Assembly (NCBI GenBank): GCA_033961575.1
Contig: CM066741.1
Location: forward strand, 3,353,715-3,417,714
Reading direction: 5' to 3'
Source: Aselliscus stoliczkanus
Lineage: Eukaryota > Chordata > Mammalia > Chiroptera > Hipposideridae
Length of the DNA: 64,000 bases
Under the pieces are notes generated by a model. The model had not been told where the DNA came from and made no database searches. It saw only the letters and a list, made by a program, of their open reading frames with translations. Position numbers and translations under genes: made by a program. The stretch's first letter is position 1. Each line of letters begins with the position of its first letter. This document shows, piece after piece, positions 46,831 through 58,632 of the stretch.

Positions 46831-47750
46831 GCAACCCCTCATTCCACAGAGATTCAGGGGAGACAGTTCTTTACACCAATGGCGGGTATTCCTGAAGCCC
46901 CTTGGTCTGGACCTCTTACTGACTCACTCACCACCAAGCCCTGACCTCCCTTCCAAATTGTTGGCTCTGTCCTGCCTCTTTGTAGCCAATGCCTACCTCC
47001 TGGCAGCTGCTACAACATTTAAAAGCCACAAACCCAGGTGAGCAAAAATATGACCTCTCTTATTTCCTGAAAACTGAATTTTATTATTTTCCAGATCCCC
47101 TGCTCTAACGGGCTGCAGTAAGTCTAATTCTACTCAACTGAGGATAAACTTGGACAATTCAGGAAGAACTCAGCAAATTCAAGGTTTCCATGGTTAGGTC
47201 ACCGTCTGTTCCCTCCTGCCTTCTCCTTCGAGCTGCATCTCATTTCTAGGGGGCTGACATGGCATTGGTGGGGAGCTACCTGGCCCTTGGTTGTCCCTTT
47301 GGCACCCACTGAGAAATACATTGTGGTGTCTTTAGTCAACATCGTTACTCCTTGTTGACACCACAGGGACTTGATCACACCTGCTAGTCCGCAGTCAGCG
47401 ATGGCCACCCCCTCATTCACATTGCAAGACTCAGTGCCCCAACCATGCTGACCTTGCATGACCTTCGGCACAGAGGACCTCTTCTCCCTGGGGGGTGCTG
47501 GGGATGGTGAGAACTCGGTGAGCCTGCCCCTGACCAGCGTGCTCAGACAACACCCACAGGCGACACTCAGCATTCCAAGCTGGGTGGTGTAGCAACTTCT
47601 GCAAAGCTGGCAGCTGAGGCACCGGTCCTCTCTGCTTGGACCCCTACACTCAACTAGAGTTTATTCAATCTCTTCCCCCTTGAGACTCAGCTTGGGAGGA
47701 GGAAGACAAGGTCCCTTCTAAAAACTACTTGTGGCAGACGGGCTTTCCCA
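46831..47750. other. Intergenic DNA without recognised features
   Basis: No gene or named repeat is recognised. Confidence 0.45.
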
Positions 47751-47754
47751 AAGA

Positions 47755-48235
47755 GGGGGGTAACAATCTCTTGTCCCACGTCTCATTTTACAGTGTGACA
47801 GGGACCCTCCATCTATGGGCTAGTGCGGTCCATGGCCCTTTCCCTTGAACCTGAGAACTTTATGACCACCTCGACCAATCGAGTAAGGCGGAAGGGACGT
47901 TACGTGACTTCTAAGGGTAGTCGATTTAAATGCCATGCATTTCCACCTTTCCCTCTTGGGACATGTGCTCCTGGAACTCAGACGCCATGCTATCAAAAAG
48001 TGCAAGCATCCCACGGATGGATGGAGGGGCTCATGGAGAGGAACTGAGACCCCTGGCTGAGCACCCCACCAACAGCTAGCACCAACTTGCCAACCGTGTG
48101 AATATGCCATCTTGAAATGGGTCCCCCTAACAGCCCCAACCCCCATCTTTGCATTCCGACGGTAACAGCCTTCCCCTGGAAGTAATGGTGGGAAAGCCCA
48201 AGGTGGAAAGACAGTGATATGAGGCATTCCCAGGA
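47755..48235 (+). mobile_element. MLT1-type ERVL-MaLR LTR
   Basis: Contains ccacctcgaccaatcgagta, gagaggaactgagacccctg, accaacagctagcaccaact, tgccaaccgtgtgaatatgc in MLT1 order. Confidence 0.7.
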
Positions 48236-48604
48236 GCGATGGAATGCACTGAATAATATCAATAATATCTTCATTTTTACCAAAGCAGATGCAAATCTCC
48301 AGTGTACCTGGCTATCCCGTTCCTTTATTTTCCTTAAATCAACTTGAATCCCACTCTGGCAGCATGCATCCCCAAGCTGCAAGAGTAGCACCACTTTTCC
48401 TATATGTTCATGTTATTTTAGGTTTTAGGCGTTATTTGTTATGATGTGGTAGATTATTTTGGGGGTCTGGGAACGCTCACAATTGTTTTTCATATAAATC
48501 AGTGGTACTTGCTTCTTCTCTTTATGCCATTTCAGCTTTCAGGTAGCCGGGGGAATCTGCACGCGCTAGTTTTTGGCCCACGCTGTCACTGCTGAGATGT
48601 ACAT

Positions 48605-48700
48605 TGCCCAGGCCAGTCAGCAAAGATTTTTAGGAAGGGCTACATAGTAAATATCTTTGACTTCGTGGACCATATGGTCTCTGTCGCAAAAGCAGTGTGG
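48605..48700 (+). mobile_element. hAT-Charlie (MER3/MER58-type) fragment
   Basis: Contains gggctacatagtaaatatct and ggaccatatggtctctgtcg. Confidence 0.62.
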
Positions 48701-48910
48701 ACCCCAATTAGAGAGATTCATTGGATGTGAACCCAAGAAAGAATTTACCTGCTGAGATGGACTCCGCATGGTCAATCAAGGGCCCAAATTTTATGAATAA
48801 GAAGAGCCTAGCAGCCACCTGCTGGCAAGTGGGAGAGTGTCTACCTGGGAAAGCAACTGAACTCTCAGCTTCCCTGCTCCTTTGAAAGATGTTCCTGGTT
48901 TCATCTTTCA

Positions 48911-49043
48911 ACCAATGGGCTGAGACCTGCCCCAACCAATCAGAACTGCTCCATAACAACCAATCAGGACTTGTAATACCAACCAATCAGAACTGCTCCA
49001 TAACAACCAATCAGGACTTGTAATACCAACCAATCAGAACTGC
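48911..49043. repeat. 47-bp tandem repeat carrying CCAAT boxes
   Basis: Two full 47-bp units (48934-48980, 48981-49027) and a partial third (to about 49043). Each full unit holds two CCAATCAG motifs. A further ccaatggg at 48912 gives six CCAAT boxes in about 130 bp. It abuts an L1 5' end. Confidence 0.92.
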
Positions 49044-49046
49044 ATA

Positions 49047-49775
49047 ATTGGGGGACTTCCGGTCACAAGGACAGAATACGTAAACACTCTACTCACCTCC
49101 TCCCATGATGACATCGAAATTTCAACTAAATTATAGAACCACCACCCTTGAGAACCACCTGAAGTCTAGCTGAACAGAAGTCCTATAACTGAGGATATAC
49201 TCGTATATAAGCCACATCAAGACTGGTAAGAGGGGAAGAGACATGGAGCAGGCTGGTCCCATGCCCACGAGCGGCAGTTAAGAATCAGGAAAGATATCCC
49301 ACTGAGGAGTGAAAAATCTCAGGCCCCCTCCAACCTCCCCAACCCAGAGCAACAGCTCCGGGAAGAGAAGTCCCCACATATCTGGCTGTGAAAATCAGCA
49401 GAGACTCAGTCCAGGGGAGACAGAGGGCTGCGGTAGACCCAGGCATCCTCTTAAAGGGCCTGTGCATAACCTCACTTGCTCACACACACTCACCCTCAGC
49501 ACCAGAGAAAGAACAGCAGCTCAAAGGGCACTAGGGACATATGGGGAGGAGTTGGATTATCTGGTTTCAGGGAGAGGGCTGGAGGGGCAGCTCTCTCTGG
49601 GACAAAAGTGCCTGCAGGCACCATTGTTCCTTTGTTGAGCCTCCCCCCTCACAGTCTGCAGACACCAAATCTGAGTCTCCATCAACCTGGCTAGCACTGC
49701 TGTTGCCCCACCCTGCTGATTCTCTGAGACCCTGCCCAAACCCAATGGCCCGGGAACCAGGGCACCGATGTTTAA
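49047..49775 (+). mobile_element. L1 LINE 5' UTR fragment
   Basis: Begins gggggacttccggtcacaag, then aaacactctactcacctcct, ttgagaaccacctgaagtct, gggcctgtgcataacctcac. This matches my memory of the L1 5' UTR of laurasiatherian mammals. No ORF1 or ORF2 follows. Confidence 0.62.
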
Positions 49776-50010
49776 GGGCAGGAGAAGATGGATGTCTTAG
49801 CTCAGGCAGAGAGCAAATTCACCCTCCCTCCGACCTCAATGGGTTGGATGGTGGCCACACATGGGTAAGAACCAACTCCTTTACTCAGCCTACTGATTCA
49901 AATGCTCATCTCTTCTGCAAACACCCTCACAGACACACCCAGAATAATGTTTTACCAGCTCTCTGGGCGTCCTTTAGCCCAGTTGAGTAGACACATAACA
50001 TTAACCATCA
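49776..50010 (+). mobile_element. Old interspersed repeat, family not assigned
   Basis: Phrases common in mammalian DNA (tactgattcaaatgctcatc, acaccctcacagacacaccc, taacattaaccatcacataa). LTR-like, but I cannot name the family. Confidence 0.45.
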
Positions 50011-50339
50011 CATAAACTCATCAAGTGACCTGCCAACCTGCACCCTTCTCAAGGTCATGTCCTTTCTCTGACCTTGCCCTCCACTGCCCTCCCTTCTCCC
50101 CCTTCTCCTTCATCTCTTCGGTGAGCTTGGGCATTTTACAAGACAGCAAGAAGCACTGACTTTAAAGGGGGTCTTTTATCAATTCTATAAAACACCCCCA
50201 AGGGTTAGGAAATGCAAAGCCTAGCAATCTGCTTGTAACAGGAAAAGAGAAAAATAAAGGTACAATGAACACAAATTAGCATACCGACACATTATCCTGC
50301 CAAATATTGTATTACACTGATCTGTTTACTTGATTTTCT

Positions 50340-50455
50340 CTCACGCACACTGTGAGCTCCTGGACGGCAGAGACCAAATCTCACTTAGCCCTGTGGTTCA
50401 GCTCAGTCCTGGCACATTCCGCCTGCTCCATAAATATTTCTTGAATTAAATAAAG
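50340..50455 (+). mobile_element. L2 LINE 3' end
   Basis: Contains tgtgagctcctggacggcag, agaccaaatctcacttagcc, ataaatatttcttgaattaa. Confidence 0.78.
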
Positions 50456-50934
50456 TACATCCTGCAGGAATACATGGCGGACAAGTTCCCAGAGTCATTC
50501 CCAACAGCTTATTTAAGACTAAAATAGTTGAAGCCCTCCATATTGGCAACCTTTAAAATGGTAGAGAGCAATTATGGCGACTGCTATTCGTTAACAATAT
50601 TAAATAAGAGACCGTCTTAGATAGAGGCAGATGTCTGCACACAGTAGGATGTACATCAATGAGGGGAGGATGAAAAGCAGGTTTAATGCACAAGATAACA
50701 GAGAAATCAAGGGGGGCATCCATGTAGGTTCTCAACGCAACCTTGGGCTCTTTCAGTGGATTTTGAGGTTAACAAGATGGTTCTCCCCATCATGCCACTG
50801 CCGGTTCAAAACTAGAGCTTTTCATCCAACTCACAGAAGTGGAGAGAATTTCCTTGCCTGGTTTATTATCTCAATTTTGCTCTACACTAGCATCCCCCAT
50901 TTCACAGAAAAGAAAAAGTGGGGATAGGCTACCG
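50456..50934. other. Intergenic DNA without recognised features
   Basis: No gene or named repeat is recognised. Confidence 0.45.
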
Positions 50935-51135
50935 ATTCGGCAATCATAATAGCTACCATTTACTGAGTGCCTACTATGTGCCAGGCACTGTGATAACTGT
51001 TGCAGGGAGATACCATTATTACCACCACCACCCCAGTGTTAACTTCTGAGGCTCAAAGAGGTTAAGCAACTTGCCCAAGGTCATCAGCCAGCAAGTGGCA
51101 GGGCCGGAACTGGAATCCACATTTGCTGATGCCTA
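50935..51135 (-). mobile_element. MIR SINE, well preserved
   Basis: Antisense copy: ctgagtgcctactatgtgcc, aggctcaaagaggttaagca, acttgcccaaggtcatcagc. Confidence 0.95.
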
Positions 51136-51231
51136 AGTGTGGTTTTTAAGCTCCTTTCCCCAAACTCACCCACCTGGAAATGCCTAGTACTGTCCTCACA
51201 TGATGACAGCTAACTGGGAGCCCTCCCTTCA

Positions 51232-51335
51232 ATCAGGAAAGATGCACTGAGTGCTGACTATGTGCTGTGCACAGGCCAACCACAGCCCCCACCCTCAAAG
51301 TGTTCATGGGGCGATGGGGAGATATAGAAGCATAG
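51232..51335 (-). mobile_element. L2 LINE 3' end
   Basis: Antisense L2: gcactgagtgctgactatgt, ccctcaaagtgttcatgggg. Confidence 0.6.
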
Positions 51336-51639
51336 AAGTAAATGAGATGTGTGTGGGCACAAGAGTATACATTAAATGTTGCATCACAACAAAGCAAAAA
51401 GAAAGCAGGCATCTCCCTCTGGGTTGGAGAGATTGACAGCTTCGTGGAAGAAACAATGACTGAAAGCTGAGAAAGTGAGCGCTGGGGAAAGCAGACTCCA
51501 TTTGGGATCAACTTTGCGGGAATCTGGGCCTCGGAGGGTCCGAGAAGCTCTTTGTGCTGCAGTGTCTGGGTAGAAGTGGCAGCACTGAATGTGGCAGATA
51601 AGCCAGTCCACTCTAGAGGGTATCTGCTGTTTTGTCTCC

Positions 51640-52135
51640 ACCAGAATTCTCTTCTGGTGATTGGTCCTTTCCCATCTCTATCCATAAGATTTCCATAAGA
51701 CTGACAAGTTTTTCTTGGACCTCAAACCACAAGGGATAGGCTCTGGGACAGGAACTTGACCCAAATTGGGTCAATCAGAGGCCAAGATTATTTTTGTTTG
51801 CACTCACAGAGAGCAACAGATGGCCTCTCGCAGGCTGGCGCAACCATGATTTGCAAAAGTCAACACCTGGAGCTGCCATGTTTCCTACTGCATGAAAGTA
51901 AACTCATCCATCATGAGAGAACGAAGCTGACACTTGGAGGGGCAGAAACAAGAGAACGATAGTCCTGCCAGTGCTTCATGAGTCCCTGCTCCCACCTACC
52001 TTTCCTGTGGTTGTTCGACTCTTGCTTGGAGTCTGTGTGCCAGTAAGTCCCCTAGTGACCCAGGCAAATGCGAGCTGGGTTTCTGTCACTTCCAACCAAA
52101 CTGTTATATTTGTGCTGCTTAGTTTCTAAAAGATA
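51640..52135 (+). mobile_element. Possible old LTR
   Basis: Contains gggtcaatcagaggccaaga and a terminus-like tgggtttctgtcacttccaa. This recalls an old LTR, but the family is not assigned. Confidence 0.35.
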
Positions 52136-53025
52136 ATCAATTAGTACCAATTCTGGCTTCTTCTGTTCCCTGTAGATTTGACTCCATCCTGAAACATCTG
52201 TAAAGCACCTAGCATGTGTCAGACCCAGCTCTAACTAGGATGAAGAGATTGAGGAGACTTGCTCCAGGGCACTGAAATTAAATTTAAATATCAGTGGATT
52301 GAGAGGGCCTTGGAAAAAATGGGTGAAGCTCTTAAACTCTGAGCAAAAATAAAAATACTCTTTATGATGGTGTTGTCAGTCAAACATAAAGAGAAGGACA
52401 TCATATCTTGCGTCACTTAACTTTGGTAGAAAAATATGCACAAAAAAGGTGAATCATTTTTTTGTTCATCCTAAGATTTAGTGCAGTGGTGTTAGTATCA
52501 CTGAAATTATATAAAACACATCCTATGTAATGTAAAACTTAAGTTTTTTCCAATTTTTAACTCCATCTTTCCATTTTTTATGCCTTCATTCTTTCCCTCA
52601 CTATCTACTGTGAAATCTTGACTCCCTTTTAAAGGAGCTTCATTTTCAGTGGGCTGACCCGAGCATAAATTATCTTTGGATAACAAGAACCTCCTGTAAG
52701 CTGTCACCGGACAGTGCATGATGGGAACATTTTGGGCTGCTTCCCCAGAGTGACAAATGACACGTCTCAGCCAGTACCAGTGGGTCCTGGGAACCCAGAG
52801 TGCCTGCCCTCATGAAACGCTCAGTCTAGGTGAAGACTCAAACCCCTGCCAATCAAACCACTCCATCCAAAGTTAATGAGAGGGAGAGATTCTCCCAGGA
52901 CTCCTACTGTGTCATTCATCCTTTCTCTGCCCTCCCACACAAGTCCCTGGACCCAGCAGATGCCCTACAAGCTCTTAGCAGATACTCTCCATAGGGAGGC
53001 ATTTGTACCATAAATATCTTCCTTT
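52136..53025. other. Intergenic DNA without recognised features
   Basis: No gene or named repeat is recognised. Confidence 0.45.
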
Positions 53026-53027
53026 AG

Positions 53028-53264
53028 AGCGGGAATCTGCCAACATTTTCTGCAAAGGGCCAGGCAGTAAGGATTTTAGGCCTTGCAACCCATACAGTCT
53101 CTGTTGCTGCTGTTGAACTCTGCTGTTGCAGCACAAACGCAGCCATTGACAGACAATATGTAAATAACTGGGCATGGCTGTGTGCCAATAAAACTTTATT
53201 TACAAAAGCAGATGGGGGGCCGGATTCGGGCTCTGGGCTTTCATTTGCAGACCCTTGCTCCAAG
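53028..53264 (+). mobile_element. hAT-Charlie element of the MER3/MER58 type
   Basis: The best copy of this family here: attttctgcaaagggccagg, gcccatacagtctctg-like centre, gctgtgtgccaataaaactt, tatttacaaaagcagatggg. Confidence 0.82.
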
Positions 53265-54230
53265 GCATTGTAGGGAACAGGGGTGTGCTTGTCCTAGGCC
53301 TATTTGTGGCAGATACTCATCCCCCTCCCCCTCTTCACAGCTGGCCTGACGACTGTAGGCTCCTGAACCAATCAGCAGCTGACCACAGCTGGCAAGACAC
53401 TGGATGGTGGGAGGAAGAACAAAGCCAGGGCATTTTCCCTTCCCTGCACCCCAGATTTGGTTGGCTTCTCAGATGGCAGCTCTGACTTCTCTGAGGCTCT
53501 CCGCCCCCAAGACATGTGCCGTGGCTCCAGCTTCCCCGGGAGGTCCCACCCTAGGCTCTGCCAACCCCACTCCCTCCCTTCCTCGTAGCTTTCCACTTGG
53601 GTTGCACTGCAGCCTCTGCTGGGCTCCCCAGCCATCCCCGGGTAGGGACCGTCCCTCGGTTTTAGAAACTTCGTTTCTTTTCCTTTTCCTGATTGGACGA
53701 TTATGGAACGATTATGCTGTTGCTTTCCGAAAGCCAACAGGGCTGAGGAACACTGCAGGCTGGGCCTGAGCAGGTTTAAAAGATGCTATCCTTTCCTGGC
53801 TCTGCTGGATGAAATAATGAGTTTAGCAGGGAAAGCACTTTGCGCTGAGAGTGAAGCTTTCAGCAGCGCTTGACCTGATCTGATGGATGGGGTGTGTGCT
53901 TGGAAAGCTGCACCACGCGGCTGCCGTGGAAGTGCCACAGAAAGGGGGTGAGGAAGTGAAAGGATGGGGCAGGGGAGGGTACCCTGCCACCAGCTACCCC
54001 ATCACAATCAGCACGGTGGCGGCAGCTGGCCAGCCGGGCAGGCGGACACCCAAGGGCCCACTGCTGGAGGAACAGGCCTCTCGTGCAAGGTCAAGTAGAA
54101 CACAGCCTGAGAAGCATCCCCTGCATTCCAGGTACTGAGGTCACTGACAAACCCATCAAGAGTGGGGAGCTTAGATTCTAGGAGGGGAGGGTGTAAACTC
54201 GCTGCCATGTCGCCAAGTCAGGAGTCTGGG
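53265..54230. other. Intergenic DNA without recognised features
   Basis: A CCAAT motif (aaccaatcagcag) is at 53367. Open frames of about 120 codons overlap on both strands without family features. Confidence 0.45.
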
Positions 54231-54234
54231 CACA

Positions 54235-54640
54235 GCTTAGCTGCCTCCTCTGCTCACAGGCTGTAATCGAGGTGTCAGCCAGGCTGGGGTCTCATCTGAA
54301 GACCCAGCTGGGGAAGGACCCACTTCCAACCTCACACGGTTGCTGGCAGGATTCAGTCCCTTGAAAGGTTGCTGGGCTGAGGGCCTCTGTCAATCCCTTG
54401 CCACGGGGGCCTCTCCCTATGGCTGCTTCTTGTCAAAGCACGCCCGCTAAGAAAGCTACAGAGAGCCAGCTACCAAGATGGAAGTCACAGTCTAATCACA
54501 GAGCTGACAGCCCCTCAATGCGACCACATCTACTGGCTAGGAGCAAGCTACTCAGTCCGAGGGGAGTATACAAGGGCATGGATACCAGGAGGCAGGGGTC
54601 ACTGGGGGCCTTCGGAGAAGCTGCCTGCCAGGGAGAGCAA
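54235..54640 (-). mobile_element. MLT1-type ERVL-MaLR LTR
   Basis: Antisense MLT1 interior: ggtgtcagccaggctggggt, ttgctggcaggattcagtcc, gatggaagtcacagtctaat, catggataccaggaggcagg. Confidence 0.75.
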
Positions 54641-55020
54641 GACACTGAGTAAGAAAAATTAGTAAACGAGATGGCATAGTAGGTATAGCAGACACAGGGA
54701 GAAATATGGCAAGGGCACGGGGATATAACGGTAACGAGAGTCGCCGGTCAAGCCCTTGCTGAAAAGGCAGCGTTTCAGAAAGAGTGGAAGGAGGTGATGG
54801 CATGAGCCTGGCTAAAGTCTGGAGGCCGAGCCTTCCAAGCAGAGGGAACAGAAGTGCAAAGGCCCTGGGGTGGGTGGGAGTCAGGTTAGAGTGCTGAGGA
54901 CCAGCCCGGAGGCGAGGCTGGAGAGGGAAGAGGGTTGACAGACAAGAGATGATTAGAGAGAGGCAATGGGAAGCCAGAGCTTGCAGGCCTTGTGGGCGAG
55001 ACAGGACCTGCTGCAGGGTT
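54641..55020 (-). mobile_element. L2 LINE fragment
   Basis: Antisense L2: ccaagcagagggaacagaag, tgcaaaggccctggggtggg, ggcaatgggaagccagagct. Confidence 0.78.
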
Positions 55021-55454
55021 TCGAGGAGAGGAGCAAGCAGGCACTGGGTGGAGCTCCTGTCACGGGGAACCCCTGAATTCTCCCACTCCGCTCCCCCTCC
55101 TACTCCTGCCAGAAAGGGCAGCAGGAAGGCTGGCCAAGGTCCAGACAGCCAGCTGGGGCCAGGCAGACAGGAGTGCATGAGGACCAGATGCTTCCAGAGG
55201 TGGCCTGGGTTGCCTTGGCAACCGGGGCCTCCAAAGCCCTCCCCAGGGACTCCCCGGGGCGGCAGCAGGCCTGGCTCATTTCTTGTAATCCAGCAGTACG
55301 AGGACATAAAGAAATCAATTTATTGGCACAAACCGTCCTTTAGGCTCTGACTGTTATTGTCCCCAGAATTCCACTCAGGGCAGAGCTCCCCAGATCGGTG
55401 TGGCGTGAATGGGCCTCTCATGAAAGGGGTGTGGTGGTCTCCCCAGCACTTCAC

Positions 55455-55562
55455 AGAGTAAAGAGCCAATGCTTTGTGGGGATGGTTCCGGGTTCCAATC
55501 CAGCTCTGCCACCTGTAGCTGTGTGACCTCGGGCCACTCCCTTAACCTCTCTGAGCTCTGTG
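55455..55562 (+). mobile_element. MIR SINE 5' part
   Basis: Sense copy: gttccgggttccaatccagc, tctgccacctgtagctgtgt, cccttaacctctctgagctc. Confidence 0.92.
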
Positions 55563-55674
55563 CTCCTGCCGGCCCAGTGTATTTCAGGGTTAAGGAAGCT
55601 GATGCAGGCTTTGTGCCCTCCAGCTCTTCCATGAAGGACAGAAGCCCCTGTGGGCCCCGGATTCCTTTTTCCTG

Positions 55675-55770
55675 AATCATCTCCCTCATCTCCTTCAAAG
55701 CTTTGCTCAAATCCCACTTCCTCCGTGGGGCTCTCCCTGCATGGCCCACGGCAACATCGGGAATATCCAA
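55675..55770 (+). mobile_element. L2 LINE fragment
   Basis: Contains gctttgctcaaatcccactt and cctccgtggggctctccctg. Confidence 0.65.
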
Positions 55771-56182
55771 TGACCTGTCACCTGTGAAAAAAGGAGCTCA
55801 ACCTCATTTATCATGAGGGAACTGCAAATTAAAACCACAAGGCACACTGCCCCTTCACAACCAAGCTTCTCAAAACCAGGAATCTATGCCTATTTCCAGT
55901 TCCTCTGTCTCATTCCCTCATCGGCTCCCCGCAATCCCACTGCAGCCTCCACAGCAGCCCTTTATGACATTCAGCAAGGACCTCAAGCTTGTCCAAAGAG
56001 CCAGGCTGGAGCCTAGGTTAGATCCTGCCTTTTCCATGTCCCCATACAGGAGAGTGAGATGAAAAAGCCACAAATACTTGGCAAGGAATCTCTTCCCAAG
56101 ACGGCGATAGTGAAAGTCCTGTGAAGGTCAAAGGCAAACTTATTTGGGACAATCCAGACTTTCTCCTGGCCGTGTTTCCACC
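55771..56182. other. Intergenic DNA without recognised features
   Basis: No gene is seen. A faint L1-like phrase (atcatgagggaactgcaaat) is near 55810, but too short to call. Confidence 0.4.
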
Positions 56183-56195
56183 ACACGCGCATGCG

Positions 56196-56241
<46 letters not shown>
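56183..56241. repeat. (CG)n(CA)n alternating purine-pyrimidine tract
   Basis: Unbroken alternation: cacgcgcatgcgcgcgcgcg followed by about 19 CA units. Confidence 0.97.
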
Positions 56242-56243
<2 letters not shown>

Positions 56244-56589
56244 GCTCCCCAGCGCTACACGAAGCCAAAGGTCTCCGGTGGGGGAGACACCCAGACATCC
56301 TCCCTCTGGGCTCACCCTCCCTCAGACACCTCTGCCTGAGCTCCATAAATGGCCACTGCTGCTGTCTGGTTGGATTTCCGTCGGACAGCTCCCCATTAGC
56401 GCTCACAGACAGCCTCTCCCAGGAGCTCTCGCGCCGGGCCCCACTTTCCACACTTTATGTTCCTCTCCAAACCCCGCTCAGCTCTTACCCCGTCCCTCGT
56501 GATGGATGAGACAGACCGCATATGGATCCCAGAGCGGAAGGCAACCTTTCATTCAGCAAACAGTTACCCCCGACAGCCCCAGGATGGGC

Positions 56590-56750
56590 CCTGGGACTCT
56601 AGAAATGGATCAGACAGCCCCCTGCACCTCAGTGTCTCTACAGGGACATGGGCTGAGGACAGCACCTGCCTCTTAGAGTCCCAGGGAAGATTAAATGACA
56701 GGGTGCATTCAGCAAAATCCCTGCTCTAATAGGTGCTCGGCAAACTCAGG
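56590..56750 (+). mobile_element. MIR SINE, decayed
   Basis: Sense remnants: cacctgcctcttagagtccc, gggaagattaaatgacaggg, ctctaataggtgctcggcaa. Confidence 0.62.
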
Positions 56751-56984
56751 GTCTGCTGTGTACCCTTAAAAGGCACAGGTCTGCATCATTTATGCTTAGC
56801 ATAGGGGCCAGCTGAGGCGAAAGACACACATGGGCAGCAGGGCTGGCGCCGCGGCTGTGGGACGTTGGCAAAAGTCCCCACCACCTCTGCAAAAAGGGCT
56901 CCTGCCAAGTTCAAATGCAACAACATGTACCCCATGCATCGGGCAGGGTTTGGCACTGGGCATTATTTTAGTGCTAATGCGACG

Positions 56985-57235
56985 ACTTTTAGCTAGTATT
57001 TATTAAGCACGGTTGCCCAGCACTGAGCCAAACATTTTATGAATATTAACCCACTTCATCTTCACCCAACCCTATGAAACGAGTATTATTACTATTTTTT
57101 ATTATTATTCATATAACCTTCCCCATGTACAGAGACGGAAATGAAAACACCAAGAGTTTAATTTGTCTATGGTAGCTCAGTGATTAAGTGACAGAACTGG
57201 GATTTGAACCCACGCAGTCTGATTCCCCAACCCTC
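56985..57235 (-). mobile_element. MIR SINE
   Basis: Antisense copy with a long 3' half: cttcatcttcacccaaccct, atgaaacgagtattattact, gaactgggatttgaacccac. Confidence 0.88.
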
Positions 57236-57639
57236 AGCCTTCACTGCCATTCGCTGCCATTCTGATTATTTTTACACACCCCGCCTACCTTGCGAGGTTG
57301 GCCAAGGATCAAATCGGACATAGTAAAGTCCAAGGTCACATAGATTTTCTGTTGAAAAACTGAAAAACGGGTATTTCAAGCAAAACTCATACACAACCCA
57401 ACCTTCCCCCTTATATCCTTCATGGTTCTGAGTGTTAGTAATACTGGACTCCCGGCCAGTGCTCCCTCCGGCTTCGAAACAGAATGGCAATCCTTCAAAC
57501 ACCCTAAGACTACACCTGCTTGGGCGGGGTGTTGTGCTGGGTGATGTTTTGGCCCACTTGCGTGGTTTAATTCCCACTCAGTGGAATGGGTGTGTGCTGA
57601 TGCCACAAAACCTGGACTGTATCCTAACAACGGTGGCTC

Positions 57640-57815
57640 CCACGTACACCACCCTTCATGGGGCAGGCACCCTCCGTGGGTTTTACACGTGTGGATGCAG
57701 TTATTCCTCCCAACAGCCCTGGGGGTGAGTTCTGCTGTTAGCGTCCTCATCTTACAGGTGGGGAAATGGAGGGACCGAGTTTCAAGCAGTTGCGTGACAT
57801 CGCCCAGCTGGACAC
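57640..57815 (-). mobile_element. MIR SINE
   Basis: Antisense copy: attcctcccaacagccctgg, ctcatcttacaggtggggaa, gcgtgacatcgcccagctgg. Confidence 0.75.
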
Positions 57816-58408
57816 TGGCTCCAGGGGCCATGCACCATGCAGTCCGTCCAGGGAGGCCAAGGTGAATGGTGATTACAACGTCCCTCCCTGCCCGCCATGC
57901 CCCAGCCGGCTTTCTCCCTGACCCAGCCCTCTCCAAAGAGCCTGCTGGTCTCTGGGAAGAAACAAGTCTCGCTGAATCCTCTCTCAAAGCTAATTCAGCC
58001 ATTTACTCTCAATTTGTAGCGGATGCTGTCGTCTCTCAGATTTCAAAGAAGATGAATGCATGGGTCAAATTGAATTAAAAAATTTAATTGAATAAGACAG
58101 AACCAGACAGCTTGATGGAAGACTTTGATCCGATAAACAGAGAGTAGAAGTGCGTGCTCCCAAGGCCTGGGTGTGATGGGGAGCTGTCTGGACCTCGTCT
58201 AGCCTCTCCTCATCTGCAGGAAAACCAGTTACGCTAATTAAGGGTGAGATTGCCCTGGGCTGGTGGGGGGGACACTGTTCCCAAGCATTTACCACCAGGT
58301 GACCACGTCCCAAAGCTGGCTGGCAACCCACCCCCCTGCCTGTCTTTCCCTGCCTCCCAATTCTGAGCCCCTGAAAATCAGGGACCTGGTCCACAAGAGG
58401 AACCCTAC
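57816..58408. other. Intergenic DNA without recognised features
   Basis: No gene or named repeat is recognised. Confidence 0.45.
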
Positions 58409-58534
58409 AAAAGAGAGAGAGAGAAAGAGAGACAGAGAGACAGAGAGAGGGGGGACAGGGAGAGAGAGACAGAGAGACAGAGAGAGAGAAAGAGAGGGAG
58501 AGAGAGAGAAAGAGAGAGACAGAGAGAGAGAGAG
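58409..58534. repeat. (GA)n/(CAGAGA)n tract
   Basis: Purine-rich array of GAGA and ACAGAGAG units with a central GGGGGGA interruption. Occasional C bases break pure homopurine. Confidence 0.95.
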
Positions 58535-58632
58535 ATTAGACCAACAACCCTCAGAGCGATTTCAGGCCCCACCCCAGATGTTCCCGACCAGAATTAACAT
58601 CCTATCATTAAACTCGGAGCAGGACTTGCCTT

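Noticed and set aside
48934..49043. CRISPR-like direct repeats (also 43429-43619)
   Set aside because: Units are contiguous with no unique spacers, and the DNA is mammalian. These are tandem repeats.
54552..55307. 251-codon minus-strand open frame
   Set aside because: It lies over MLT1 and L2 relics plus G/C-rich DNA. Low-complexity Leu/Pro/Ser-rich product without domains.
57376..58002. 208-codon minus-strand open frame
   Set aside because: It crosses a MIR, and I see no conserved motif. Open length is plausible by chance in G/C-rich DNA.
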